From Neurospora tetraspora (Eukaryota; Ascomycota; Sordariomycetes; Sordariales; Sordariaceae), in the NCBI RefSeq assembly GCF_033439725.1, contig NW_026944386.1:1674001-1738000 (forward strand): a stretch of DNA of 64,000 nt, read 5' to 3'. Made by a program: the position numbers and the translations under genes. How positions within the stretch are numbered: position 1 is the first letter of the stretch; each line of letters opens with the position of its first letter. Under the pieces are notes generated by a model that made no database searches, was not told the DNA's origin, and worked only from the letters and a program-made list of their open reading frames with translations. This document shows, piece after piece, positions 1 to 11,590 of the stretch.

Positions 1-2575
1 CTCTGCACCGCTGGGTGCCCGATTCTACCGATGGGCTTGATGATAGCTTGGAGAAGACCAACACTTCTGGTACCTGGGATCAGTTCGCTGCGAATGAGCG
101 CCTCTTCGGTCTCAAGACCGACTATGATGAGAACATCTATACCACGACCATCGACAAGAGCCACCCTCAGTACAAGGAGCGCATGGCCGCTGCCGAACGC
201 AAGGCCCGTGAGATTGAGCGAAGCGCCCCGGTTACCGCACACGTTGCCGAGGAGCGTGTCATGGACTTCCAGGGCGGAGATGATCGTGACGAGGAAGACA
301 AGTAAGTCACAGGTGTCAAGAGAATCGGGCATTAGGGCCGGCTAACGAATGAAACAGGTACAGCGGTGTTCGGAGACAAGACTTGCCTCCCCTGTCTGGC
401 GGCCGAGAGAACAAGTACACGCCTCCTGCTCGGCGTGCTCCGGCTGCGCACTCTACCGTCAAGGGTGCTCCTGTAGACCCGGCTATCATCTCGTCTCAGT
501 TGAAGGCACCCCCGCAGAAGCAACCTGCGCAGACTGTGGCTGATGTCAAGAGTGTGGCTGATGTCAAGAGCTCCGTCCAACCGACGAAGCCATCGCCCGC
601 ACCTACCAGCACCACCGCGGACTCAAAGGTCGAGTCTAAGCCGGATGTGAAGACAGCTGAGGTCAAGGCTGTTGACGCAAAGGCTACCGACAAGAGCGCG
701 GCTCCGGCTCAGGCCGCGGTTAGTACTACAGCGACTGCACAGACCCTTAGCAGCAAGCAGCAGGGAATTGAGCAAAGACTTCTAACTTCGTTCAAGGAAT
801 TCGCAAACATTCAACGCGGCAGTGCCTTGTCTGCCCAGAGGGCCAAGAACAAGGCAGACAAGGAGGTCAGGTTGAATGACCTCAGAAAGTTCTATCACGA
901 GTTCAAGCTCTCAACCCCGGTGCCATCTGACCTTATTTCTATCATTGCCAAGGACCCAGCAAAGCAGAAGGAGATCCAGGAGAAGGCGTTGAAGAACGCC
1001 CAGGAAATGGCCAAGATCAAGGCTGAGCAGGCTGCTTTCAAGGCGAAGGAGGCCAATGCCGCCAAGGAGGGTGCAAGCAAGACCACTACCGAGCAAACCA
1101 GCTCGGCAACTACTACCACGGCCGATACCCGTACCGCGTCGCGCCCGACTGCCCCTCAGCACTCTAGTTCGGCTGGCGGCGTTCCGAGCCGTCACCAGGG
1201 ACAGCGCAACTCTTACCAGCATCCCCAGGCGGCTTATCACCAGCCATACACCCGCGGAAACCGCCCGCCTCCTCACATGTCCCAGAGCCAGCAGACGGGC
1301 AACCTGTCTCAGCGCCTCCGAAATGTTGAGCAGCACAAGATGCAGCATCCCCACATGGGCCAGCATCCTCAGGGCCCTGATATGCGTCTCGCCCCCACCG
1401 GCCCTGCTAACAATGGAGACCCTTCCTTTGCTCGTCGCACCAGTGGTGTCCCACCGCCCACTAAGCAGTTCAACCCTCTGATCCATGAGTTCAGACCTGG
1501 CGCCACCCCATTCGCCCCTGCCTTTAGCCCTGCTGGACCGAGCCAGGCTTCGAGCCCCCGCGCGTCGGTCAACAACGTTGTCGTCGAGCCTGCGGGCGCT
1601 TCAGCTCTTCCTCCTGGAAAGCTGATCAGGCGCAAGACCAAGAACGTGGACCCCAAGAAGTGCAATATCTTGGCCTTCTTGGAGAAGGAAGAGAAGCCAT
1701 CCATGCATTCTCACGCTGTGAGATGGGAGGAGAATGGTGCCCTCCGTCCGGCTTACGAGACCCCGCCGACTTGGCGCCAGGCCGATCCTCAGAACGAAAA
1801 GGCTGACTTTACGATGAACATGACTTACACTGAGTACATGGAGAGATACCCGGTTCCGAGCACCGTCAATGCCACCCCTAACCCGTCTCACGCGCTGCCC
1901 CAGTTCCACCATCAGCACCAGCTGCCCATCCACATGCAGCATGGTGCGCAGAATCTTGCCCCGAGGCAGTCGCCTCACATGCCACCTATGCCGATGCAGC
2001 CAGGCCAGCATGGACATGCCCCTCATGTCCCTTTCACGGCTCCTGACGATCACAGGATGATGCACTCGAACTCCCAACAGTCGTTTGCGTCGCCTAGAAT
2101 GGGACATGCGGCCATGGTCTATCCCCAGGGTACTCCCGGACAGTTCCAGTACAGCCAGCCGATGATGCAGCCCTACATGCCTGGCGGCGCACCTCAGATG
2201 GGGCCATTCCGCAGCTTCTCCAACAACCCCCAGTTCATGCCCCAGCAGCAACACCACATGGGGGGTCCCGTTATGATGCAACCGCAGTTCATCCCGGGAC
2301 CAAATGGCGCTCTGATGGCAGCTGGTCCTCAGGTCCAGATGTATCCTGGGCATCCTCAATTCATCCCGGCTGGCGGTGTTCCCCCTCAGCCCATGAACGG
2401 GACGAACGGATATCCTAGCCCGGGCCGCCCAGCGGCACCCATGATGGTGCACCAGGGCTCGCAGCAAGGACAGCCGGGTGTTTATGGAATGAGCCCTGCT
2501 GTTCAGTACCAGCAGCCTGCCTTTGTGGCTCAACAGCAGCCCCAGGGCAAGTTCCCTAACCAGCGGGCTCAATGA
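1..2575 (+). CDS. pbp1: Ataxin-2/Pbp1-like poly(A)-binding-protein-associated protein (5' partial)
   Basis: The 5' end lies outside the window; the frame is open from base 3. Exon 1 ends at 301 and exon 2 runs 358-2575. The 56-nt intron has a GTAAGT donor, a GCTAAC branch point at 341-346 and a CAG acceptor. The first ~100 residues resemble the LsmAD domain of ataxin-2 (FGLKTDYDENIYTT, then the junction KYSGVRR). The rest is a long Pro/Gln/Met/His-rich tail. A PAM2-like motif FNPLIHEFRP (1469-1498) matches the kind of peptide that binds the MLLE domain of poly(A)-binding protein. Family knowledge: Pbp1/ataxin-2 acts in cytoplasmic mRNP and stress-granule assembly and in translation control. 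The Lsm domain expected upstream is not visible here. Family call is firm; specific function in this organism is inferred. Confidence 0.9.
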
Positions 2576-5500
2576 GAGCGCGCTGGCCGCCAGCATGTCA
2601 CGTCAACTGGGTGACTGCAGTGGGATTGCTGATGGCCACTGCCTTGTTGGATTATGAACTGCTCCTTCGGGCCTGGCAGGAAATGGGGGTGTTATGTCGG
2701 GCTTGATAGAGGATGAAGTCGCCAAGCCAGCCATTCAAGTCGAGCCAGGTTGGTCGGTCAACCTTCTGTGAGCAAGCAGAACGATACAAGGTGATGTATA
2801 GCGTCGCCTTGTCGAACAGTGGCTCGAGCGATGCAACTACGCAGGGTGGGTGGCAGGCGTGAGAAGAGATTAACAACCAAACAACCAGAAAGGCAATACA
2901 CGACAACTACCACCACAATTAGCCTTTGCTTGCCTTTCATTAAAGCTACTGGAAGAAGCTCACCTGAGAGCGAACCATTAATAATCTCTTTAAAAGCCAT
3001 TTATATAGTCCTTCCTTCACTTGAAAGTGTGCTTTACCCATCGACCTTCGGCCACGCCATCTTACCACACCACACACACACTACTATGAATTACTGTTGG
3101 ACTTGGTCCTCTAACTCCTTGCCAAGCTATATGTTCTTGCTCGAGAGTGTAGCGGAGTCAAGTTCACACCACAATTGGCTATCCACATCTATTCAGTAAA
3201 GCAGCTTTCAGGTGACGGAAGGAGTACCAGGGGAAGAGATGGACGCGTCGTCACGAGAGACGAAGAACAAGGAGAACCAAAACGTCAGCAAACGGCTGGC
3301 TCTGACCCTCGCTGCTGATGAATCCCATCGGTACCGGGGTAATACGTTATGAACAAGGAAGGATACGGGTGCGGTTTGTCTGCTGCTTTAGGGGCAAGTG
3401 GGCAGATAGGCCGACATCGATGAAGTGTTGAAGGAGAATTTCAGAGCAGGGATATTTATGTTATCGGAGATGCGAGAGTGATGACTCGCAGAGGAAGAAG
3501 AAGATACGTCTGGTATCAAAATGCTGCCAGGCCACACAACACGGCATGGCGTAGCATATGGCTAGCAAGCATATAAGCACGCTGTGGGTGGAAGGAGAGG
3601 GGGTGGTGAAGAGGGAAGGAGAAGGGGGATTAGTGCTACATAGCTAGCATAGCATCAATGAAGCGAGTAAGGTTATATCGATGGAACGAACTATAAGTGA
3701 ATTGAAGCCGTGAAGAAAAAGCGACACGATCAAGAAAGTTCGACCGAAAAATTAGTGGTACCGAGCTTGGTTGATATGATGATTGCAAGAGAACCTTGAG
3801 CAGACATGATAACAACATAGCACGGCATACGGACAATGCAAGAAAGACACAGATCCAGCTTGTCTTTTACTGCTGAACGCCGTTATTTGCCCCTCGGACC
3901 CGAGCATACGCACTCAAGCGGGCAGTCTACGTTGACGTTGACAGCTGCTGGTTTCCGTCCGCTTGGGACAAACATGAGGAGAGGAGAGATGATTTGTGCT
4001 ACAAGGACGTGGCACCTCCGATGCGCTGATTGATGAAGCCACGGAAGATCGTGAGTAACATCATGCTGCCTGAGCGGGTGACTTCGAAATTTCGGGACTC
4101 GAGTTCTTGAGAAGCAGCGATGGGAGGGGAATGGTGATGTTTGCTTGGGTGACTCAGGGGGGATTGATTGATAACGATGGTGCAGTGGTGTTGACGACTT
4201 ATGCTGCTTGCTCAAGTTGTATGATTGCTTTTCAGTTAGAGATAGCTTGGGGAAACCAGTGTCCGCTTTTGCTACTGGCTGGTCACATATAATACCCCTT
4301 TTTGCTTGTGTGTGCTTGCTTTGTTTGGTGATTGCCTGTTTTTGTTTAGGCTGTGGGCTCTTCGTTGCTTTTTCCCTCCCTCACTTGGTCCAAAAAAATC
4401 GGGATTGTGAGTTGTAAGTTGTGGCTTTCTTTCTATACCTACTTACCAGGCTCGCTAGGTGACTGGTCAACGGGGGGAGCTAGCTATGTTTGCTCCATGA
4501 GGCTCAAGCTTGTCAATGGCCATTGTTTTCAACGATTCAGCCTCCAATTGACGTCGACGTCTTCTACGTACCCCTTTCTCGGGCCTCCCCACAATCTCAC
4601 ATTCGATGCATGCATCTCCTCGGACCCCACGCTGTGTGATCTCCATGCGATGTGACTGCCTTTATATGCAGTTTGAGATATTTGAGTCGTTGAGAGAGAG
4701 TGCATGATCTGAAACTGGAGTATCTTTTTGTAGATATGTTTTGATGGGGGGGACTCATGAGAGAGTTTCTATCACTCGATGAACTTGTGGTTTGTTTCGA
4801 TATTCTGGGGAAGTACTCAGAAGTACTGGCAGTACTTACGTTTAGTTCGAGTACGGTTGACTCAAAGCACTGGCGATACATACATCGACTGGTTCTTACC
4901 TAAGAATTGTAAGGAAGGTGAGGATGATGAATGAGTTACCTACTGGCGGTCTTTAACCAAAGCCATGTTTCGACATCACGCATCTAGTTTTGAGAATCTT
5001 CGATTGCAATTGATGACTGGGTAGCTATGTCGAAAACTGGAACCTAGTCATGAACAGCGACGAACAATATGGCAGAAGGAGAATATGAATGATACGGTCT
5101 TTGAAGATATAGAGAACCAGAGACAAGACAAGACGAGCTGACGATGACCCATGGTTTTGAAAAGACCAATTTCAGTTGAAGGTGCCTGCCTCTATCATAC
5201 ATACTAATAAGCTCCCCAAACAGCATGAGACACCTCGGCCCCATTCCCCATCAGTTTTATGAAGGTGACCCTTGAAAGCAGAGCTGAGCTCACCGAAGAC
5301 CCAACTGGCCCCCGGCACGCAACCCCGAGACAGAAGGAAGCAATACTCCTCCATATCAAATCCCAAATCACCAAACAATGGGTAACGACATAAGTCCGCT
5401 TAGCCAACAAAATAATCTGAAAGTGGCACAAAGCGGGCGGGAATCCCAATGCCACACCATCGGGCGCAGAGGACTTCTACGTAGGCATTTCGTACTCGAC

Positions 5501-7067
5501 GGTCTAGACGCCCGTGACACATTAGTAGTTAGTGACTTGAGACTTGAGACTCGAGGGGAGGAAGCCTTTTTCCGTTGTTCACTGTCACCATCCTTTTCGT
5601 CGTTCTCGCATGGTGGTATGTAGTCCGTGGGCGGGTGTTACTGCCACTTACTTGGTGGCGCCCACAGACAAAACTGCGTTGCGTTGCGGTGCGGTGCGAG
5701 TATTGGTTTGGTTCGGTCGAAATGGAGAGTATCAATGGGTTAGGTTGAGTATGAATCAAGTCGAAGGAGCAATGGAAGACGAGATTAGCCGAGTGCGGTG
5801 GTTGTGGTTGTATCGACTCGCGATGCCATACCAACCAACACCAACGGCCAAACGGACGAACGTATCAGGTCTGACTGACGTATACTAAGAAATAAGAAAG
5901 AGATCCGATCGATTCGATGCTTCGATGCTTCGATCTTTCCCCGCGTTACTACCACACATGTTACCTAGGGATGCTGATAGGTAATGTAGGTAAGGCATCT
6001 AGTGTAAGCATCTGACTTGAGTGACTGAGTGACGATGCGATGAGTGCGGGGGTGGGTATCACGACATGCCCACCTACCTACCCAGTTGGCCAGTTGATGA
6101 TGCTATGTACAGAAGATGGAAGATGACTTGCATGAGTTGGTAGCAGGTAGCAAGTAAAAGCTTCTGGTGCGGTGAGACGGGTAAGTAACGTAGTGTAGGT
6201 ATGGTATGTAGCTGCAATGGTCTGTCGTGAATCGTGGAAATAGTATTGTCGATGGTACCCTATCCCATACCATACCAAGCATACCATGATGCCCAGCACT
6301 GCTGCCGCAATATAAAGTACGTGCAGGCAGTGATTCCTATTCTTGGGACTCTCTCTCACTCCCGCCAACAAGGGAGCATTTGCAGCAAGGTAAGGATTTT
6401 AGATAGAATGCTGCTTCCCGATGTCAAGCAAGCAGTTGTAAGCTTAGCGTCGTATACAGACAGCACTGACTGTGTGTATTTCGAGCCAACATTCCATCGT
6501 TCCAACGTTCCAATTCAATTCCACCAGATCCGAAAAGATCCAACTTTGGAATCTGGGAGGGCAATTGAACAATATCGCGCCTTTTCGATGAATGTCACTC
6601 CCTTCCAATTCAATTGGATGACTGGAATAATTCTCTGCAAGTCTCAATTGCCGTCCCGCCAATCGTCCCGTCCCTCTTTTGAAAGGTGAAACACGCGCGC
6701 GAGGGCGCCGGTGATAGGTACCACTCTATTAGACCTTGCATTATTGGCAAAGGTTAGGGTCTCCCTCTCAAGTTTCGCAACTTTCGCGAGTGTTGACAAG
6801 TCTCGCAAGATCCAATGTGGCTTAGTAGGTACGTAGTAGAAAGGAAAAAAATGTCCGAGGCGCGAGCTAGAATTACGGGATAGAAGTTCATGCGTTTCTT
6901 TTGTTTCCATGACCTTGCCTATTGGAGAAGCTACCTAGGGAAAGCTAGGGAAGCTTGACTTGAGCTTTGAGCTTAGTTGAAAATCAGAAGCAAGCTGTGG
7001 GAACTCTCTCTGGGCAGCAACACCACCTCGGTGTGCAACTTGATCATTGTTGTGAACATGTGCTGCT

Positions 7068-7133
7068 GTGTTGTCTGTCTGTGTGAACATATGTGCCGCC
7101 GTGTTGTCTGTCTGTGTGAACATATGTGCCGCC
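7068..7133. repeat. Perfect 33-bp tandem duplication
   Basis: Two identical adjacent 33-bp units (7068-7100 and 7101-7133), each starting GTGTTGTCTG and ending GTGCCGCC. They are preceded by a degenerate partial copy at about 7051-7067 and followed by extra GCC triplets. No coding role is evident. Confidence 0.9.
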
Positions 7134-9617
7134 GCCGCCAGGGGTCGGACAGGGAATCCCGTTCGGGAAGGAGGGGGGATTTGTACTTGGTAACACGGAC
7201 AGTGTCTCCTGAGTTGTGAGTGCAGTGTAGGACAGAAAAGGGAATCCTTCCCGTCGTTGTGGTGTCGTTGTGGTACATCTCGAGGTTGAGATGAGGTTTT
7301 ACAGGCGCTATTTTTTGCCATACCTACGATAGCAAAAAGCGCACATAAATCATCATTTTTCTTTGCATCGTGGGTTTGATGCGCTGGTGATTTGGTCTGT
7401 CATCTGGTGCTGTGTTGTGCTGTGGTATGACACTTTCACGAGGTAGAGGTGAAGGGCTGGCCGGCCCCCCTTTAGTCGTTGAGATGGTGGTGTTCGTCCC
7501 TTGTTGAAGTCTTGAGCCTCCATTCCAGTGAAAGGACGGCGGTAGTAACCACCCATCTCCTCTTTTTGCACTTGTTCATGATCCTTCTCCCCGTGCCCCC
7601 GTCACGTCGTCGTATCCTCTCCACCTTTTGATATGATAAGGGTTCGAAGACATGAAACCGAAAACCTGGGGTCGAGGACGGGAGCTGAAGGCACTGCTGG
7701 AACTTGGCCGGACCGCGTGCTGAAAGCCAGGGCTACCTTGACTCCAGACTCCATCCAGAGTGGTGGCCTCAGCTAGCGGCTGAATGCGCCTCACACAGCC
7801 ACTTTTCTGCGTCATGGCATTGATTCGGGATACGACTGGTTCGGGATCTGGATGATTCTGTTCTTTTTTGTCTCCCCTGTTTGTGTCACACCGCACAGCG
7901 ACTTTTTTTTTGCTCTCTCTTTCTTTTTCTCTGTTTGCTGGGAAAAGGAAAAAGCAGTATTTGCGATTGCGTACGTTTGGGCGGTGACGGTGACTCTGTT
8001 GTTGGATACGCCGCTTGCCGCGGCAGCCATGAGTTGTCCTGCCATGTCTGGTGGATGAATGATCCCGTCAAACAGGTACCTACAGATACTCCCAAGGGCC
8101 ATTGAGGGCTATAATCCGCTATAATGGGAATACGGGCGTAGAAACAACGTCTCGGTTGATCATCCGGCCATGAGCGATTGCTCCGCGGCTAGATGCTTCA
8201 GAATCCGAGTGATGGTGGCAGTGGTTGCCGGTTGAAGTGTCGATACTGGCTCCCGTTCGTCCAAGTCCGCTGTCGTCCCTGTGGTTCCAGTGGTCCCTGC
8301 CGATCATCCTCCCACCGGCGGCGTCCTTAGACAAGTGACTTGCTTCTGGACCATGGCGTGCTATGTATCCACTCCCCGGGCCTCCCATCCACTGAATACA
8401 GAGTGAGGGATCAACACAGCCCGGGGATATGGGATATGGACGGGCATCATGGGTCATGTTATGATGGCCTCTTATGAATGGCGGACAGAGCGGGATGGCA
8501 TGATTTGGGAGGTCTTGGGACTCGTCAACAACTCGCGGATGGCCATCGGAGGACGAGCCCACGGACCACTTGTGGACCACCGCTGTTCTGGTCGTCCGAG
8601 GGTTTGGCCGTCTTGACAGGTGAAGCTCACCAATAGGGACCAATAGGAACACCGGACGGGCCTTCAAGATGTCGCTCTGCGGAGGCGTGGCACAGGCCTT
8701 TTCATGCGTGCGAGTCTAGCGAGGAAGGGCGAGTGTTTCAGAATGAGAGAAGGAGGGAAGTGGATTCTCTGGAGGCCCTTCGGTTCGGGCGGCTCCATAC
8801 CAGCTGGCTCCACCGGCTGCCACGCTGTCCCGGCCAATCACAAACGACAAAGGACCGCCAGCTGTTGATGCAGCGTCAGCGTTTCCAGGTTGGACCATCA
8901 CCCAAAAAGCCAGGCACCAAAGCAGCGGGATTGGATCATTGGATGCTGCATGCCGCTGACCCGACTGCTCACTGCGTCTGCTGCCGCTGCTACTGCACCA
9001 CTGCCGCTGAGCCCGCGCCTGTTCTTTTTTATCCTTTCGCGCTTTGAGGGATCGACAACCGGTAACAACGGCTGACAACGGTGAATGACCAGTCGCAGCC
9101 CAAAGAACGGCAGTCACGTTGACCAAGGGCCCCATGGGGGACGTACGTCTCGTCTCATCAGTCTCATCAGTCTCATCAAGAAGAGGTCTCTATCAAGTGA
9201 TGGTCCACCACCACGGTCGAACACGTACGGTTGAACATTACACGATCACACATATCGAAGCAACACGGCATCACAAGCCATTCACTGGACAGGAGCCAGG
9301 ACAACAGTGTATCACCGGCCGTCATTCACCCGCCCACTCACACACTTGCGGCCATATCTTCCAAATACGGCAACCCTAGGAGATCTCCGCGAGATTTCCA
9401 GAAGCCAAACCCAAAAAGCTTGATCCAGAGTGGCCATTTCATCACGAGCGAGCGAGTTGCTCTACCGAGAGTGTAGACCACTCAGCGTCGTCAGACGGCG
9501 TGGTACCCGCAGTGACAAGACCCCAAGGTGGAGGGTTGTGTGGAAAATGCAGGGGGGGCACACGAGGTTCGCAGGCCGGACAGGGGATGTAAACATTGGG
9601 CTACACTAGATCCGCCG

Positions 9618-9659
9618 AGTGGGTGTCCAGTGGGTGTCCAGTGGGTGCCCAGTGGGTGG
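9618..9659. repeat. 11-bp tandem repeat array upstream of the AA11 gene
   Basis: About 3.8 units of AGTGGGTGTCC lie in direct repeat, with small changes in the last units. They sit about 90 bp upstream of a candidate TATA-like element and 580 bp upstream of the AA11 start codon. They could be a binding-site array or simple slippage. Confidence 0.75.
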
Positions 9660-9750
9660 CGTTCGAAACAAAAAAAGGTACCTGCATGGTGCGCTACCGG
9701 CAACGGCCCCTCCCACCCAATCGACTCCAGACGAACCGACAGCTGGGAAA

Positions 9751-9758
9751 CATAAAAG
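9751..9758 (+). promoter_or_regulatory. Candidate TATA-like element of the AA11 gene
   Basis: The sequence CATAAAAG is followed by a CT/CA-rich stretch with no ATG in good context until 10238. That is typical of a long fungal 5' UTR. Position and sequence are the only evidence. Confidence 0.3.
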
Positions 9759-10237
9759 TCATCCAACTCCCCGATACACTTCACCATCCCAACTCGACGA
9801 TCACGGCACTCCCTTACACGTCTTCTCTCTCTTCGACTTTAAGTCTGTCCTTATTGTCACCACCCCGTCAAGGGATTTCAAAAACCTCTTTCTCTACATT
9901 CCAGTCCTGTTCGGCTCTTCAGCCATTGTCTCAGCGTATCACTAGCCTGGTGCTTGACTACGACCTTTCGTCCTGACTCAGACAACCCATTCTTCAGACG
10001 AACCATTCACACAATACCTGATTAGCCACCATACAGAACGGCACGGCCTTATTCATTCCTTCTTATTGTTCACTTGCGTCAATAGCATAGAGCAGTGCTC
10101 ATCTATCGACCCGGCAACCATATCAACTCCCAAGACTCGTGCAACTCACTCTCTCTCACAAAAACACTCGACAACAAGACTTCGACTTTACACACTCCCT
10201 CAACGAGAAAAGAAGAACAACTAGATCAACCATCAAA

Positions 10238-11590
10238 ATGATGTACAACACCTTCACCACCGGCCTCGTGGCTACCCTGCTTGCAGGTGCCCAGATCGCC
10301 TCCGCCCACATCGAAATGTCCTACCCTCCCCCCTTCAGGTCCAAGTTCAACCCCAACGCCAACCCCGGCAGCATCGACTACTCCATGACCGCTCCCCTCA
10401 AGGATACCGGCGCCGACTATCCTTGCAAGGGCTACCAGGTCGACTTTGGTACTCCTTCCGGCAAGAGCGTTGCTACCTTCGTTCCCGGACAGACCTACAA
10501 CATGACCACTGCCGGCACTGCCACCCACGGCGGCGGTTCTTGCCAGCTCTCTCTCAGCTACGACAAGGGCGCTTCCTTCACTGTCATCGAGTCCTACATT
10601 GGTGACTGCCCTCTTGCTGGCAAGTACGACTTCACCATCCCCGCCGATACTCAGCCCGGCGAGGCCATCTTTGCTTGGACCTGGCACAACAGAATCGGCA
10701 ACCGCGAGATGTACATGAACTGCGCTCCCGTCACCATCGCTGCTAATAACAAGCGTGAGGTTGCCGGCGCCGCTTTCTCCACTCGCCCTCAGATCTTCGT
10801 CGCCAACATCGGTAACGGCTGCAAGACCGACGAGAACTTTGACGTCCAGTACCCCCAGCCCGGCCCTAATGTGGTTAACGCTCCGGGTGCTCCCCTCAAG
10901 GGCCCTGAGGGAACCTGCGGTGCCTCTGCTGCTCCTGCTGCTGGCTCTGGCTCTGGCTCTGGTTCCGGTTCTGGCTCTGGCAGCGGTGCCTCCAGCTCCA
11001 GCTCGGTTGCTGCTGCTCCCATCACCACCAGCGCTCCCGCTCAGACCAGCGCTGCTGCTGGCGGTAACCCCGGCGGTATCTTCATCACTGCTCCCTCGGT
11101 CGGTTCCGACCAGGGCGGCATCTTCCTCCCCTCCGCCACCGACATTGTCAACGCCCCTAGCTCCAGCGCCGCCGCTGTCGTGAGCTCCGCCTCTGTTTCC
11201 GCTCCCGCTGTCGCCACCTCTGCTCCCACCGTCGCTACCACCCAGGCTCCCATTCAGACCACCCTCCAGAGCATCGCCAAGCCCAGCGCCACCGTCGTCG
11301 TCAGTGCTCCCGCTCCTATTGCGACCGGCACCACTCCCGGCAACGGCTCTACTGTTGGCGCCTACGCTGTCGGCGCTGCCTGCACCTCCGAGGGCGCCTG
11401 GAACTGCATCGCCGGCACTTCCTTCCAGCGCTGCGCCAGCGGCGCCTGGTCCGCCGTCATGCAGATGGCTGCCGGCACCAGCTGCTCCGCCGGCGAGAGC
11501 GCCCAGCTCAAGATGATCGCCAAGAGGCACCTCGCCAACGGCCCCAAGCTTGGTCGCTACCAGAGGCGTCACGCTCACCTCTCCAACTAA
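10238..11590 (+). CDS. Secreted AA11-family lytic polysaccharide monooxygenase with X278-like C-terminal domain
   Basis: Single exon, 450 residues. The start is the ATG at 10238 in context CATCAAAATG; it is followed at once by a second ATG codon. A hydrophobic signal peptide of about 23 residues ends ...IASA, so the mature chain begins with His24, the N-terminal copper-ligand histidine required in LPMOs. A second candidate ligand is His97 in THGGGSCQLSLSYD. The core closes with FAWTWHNRIGNREMYMNCA, characteristic of fungal AA11. A Ser/Gly/Ala/Thr/Pro-rich linker (about 230-370) includes a run of GS repeats. It is followed by a Cys-containing domain (GAACTSEGAWNC, FQRCASGAW) resembling X278, a module that occurs on AA11 enzymes. 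Expected role: copper-dependent oxidative cleavage of chitin outside the cell or in the fungus's own wall. Family assignment is from remembered motifs, not a search. Confidence 0.87.
   Translation: MMYNTFTTGLVATLLAGAQIASAHIEMSYPPPFRSKFNPNANPGSIDYSMTAPLKDTGADYPCKGYQVDFGTPSGKSVATFVPGQTYNMTTAGTATHGGGSCQLSLSYDKGASFTVIESYIGDCPLAGKYDFTIPADTQPGEAIFAWTWHNRIGNREMYMNCAPVTIAANNKREVAGAAFSTRPQIFVANIGNGCKTDENFDVQYPQPGPNVVNAPGAPLKGPEGTCGASAAPAAGSGSGSGSGSGSGSGASSSSSVAAAPITTSAPAQTSAAAGGNPGGIFITAPSVGSDQGGIFLPSATDIVNAPSSSAAAVVSSASVSAPAVATSAPTVATTQAPIQTTLQSIAKPSATVVVSAPAPIATGTTPGNGSTVGAYAVGAACTSEGAWNCIAGTSFQRCASGAWSAVMQMAAGTSCSAGESAQLKMIAKRHLANGPKLGRYQRRHAHLSN

Larger units (their letters stand above)
2576..10237. 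other. Long intergenic region without a supportable gene
   Basis: About 7.7 kb separates pbp1 from the AA11 gene. All open frames here are short, have no recognisable motif, and mostly lack an ATG in good context. The stretch holds simple tandem repeats (near 7068 and 9618) and many runs of repeated short words. It may carry the 3' UTR of pbp1, the long promoter/5' UTR of the AA11 gene, or non-coding transcripts. I see no tRNA or 5S gene in it. Confidence 0.6.

Noticed and set aside
10226-11578. 450-codon Gly/Ser-rich open frame antisense to the AA11 gene
   Set aside because: It exists only because the GC-biased third codon positions of the sense gene leave the opposite strand free of stops. 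It has no motif and no plausible start.
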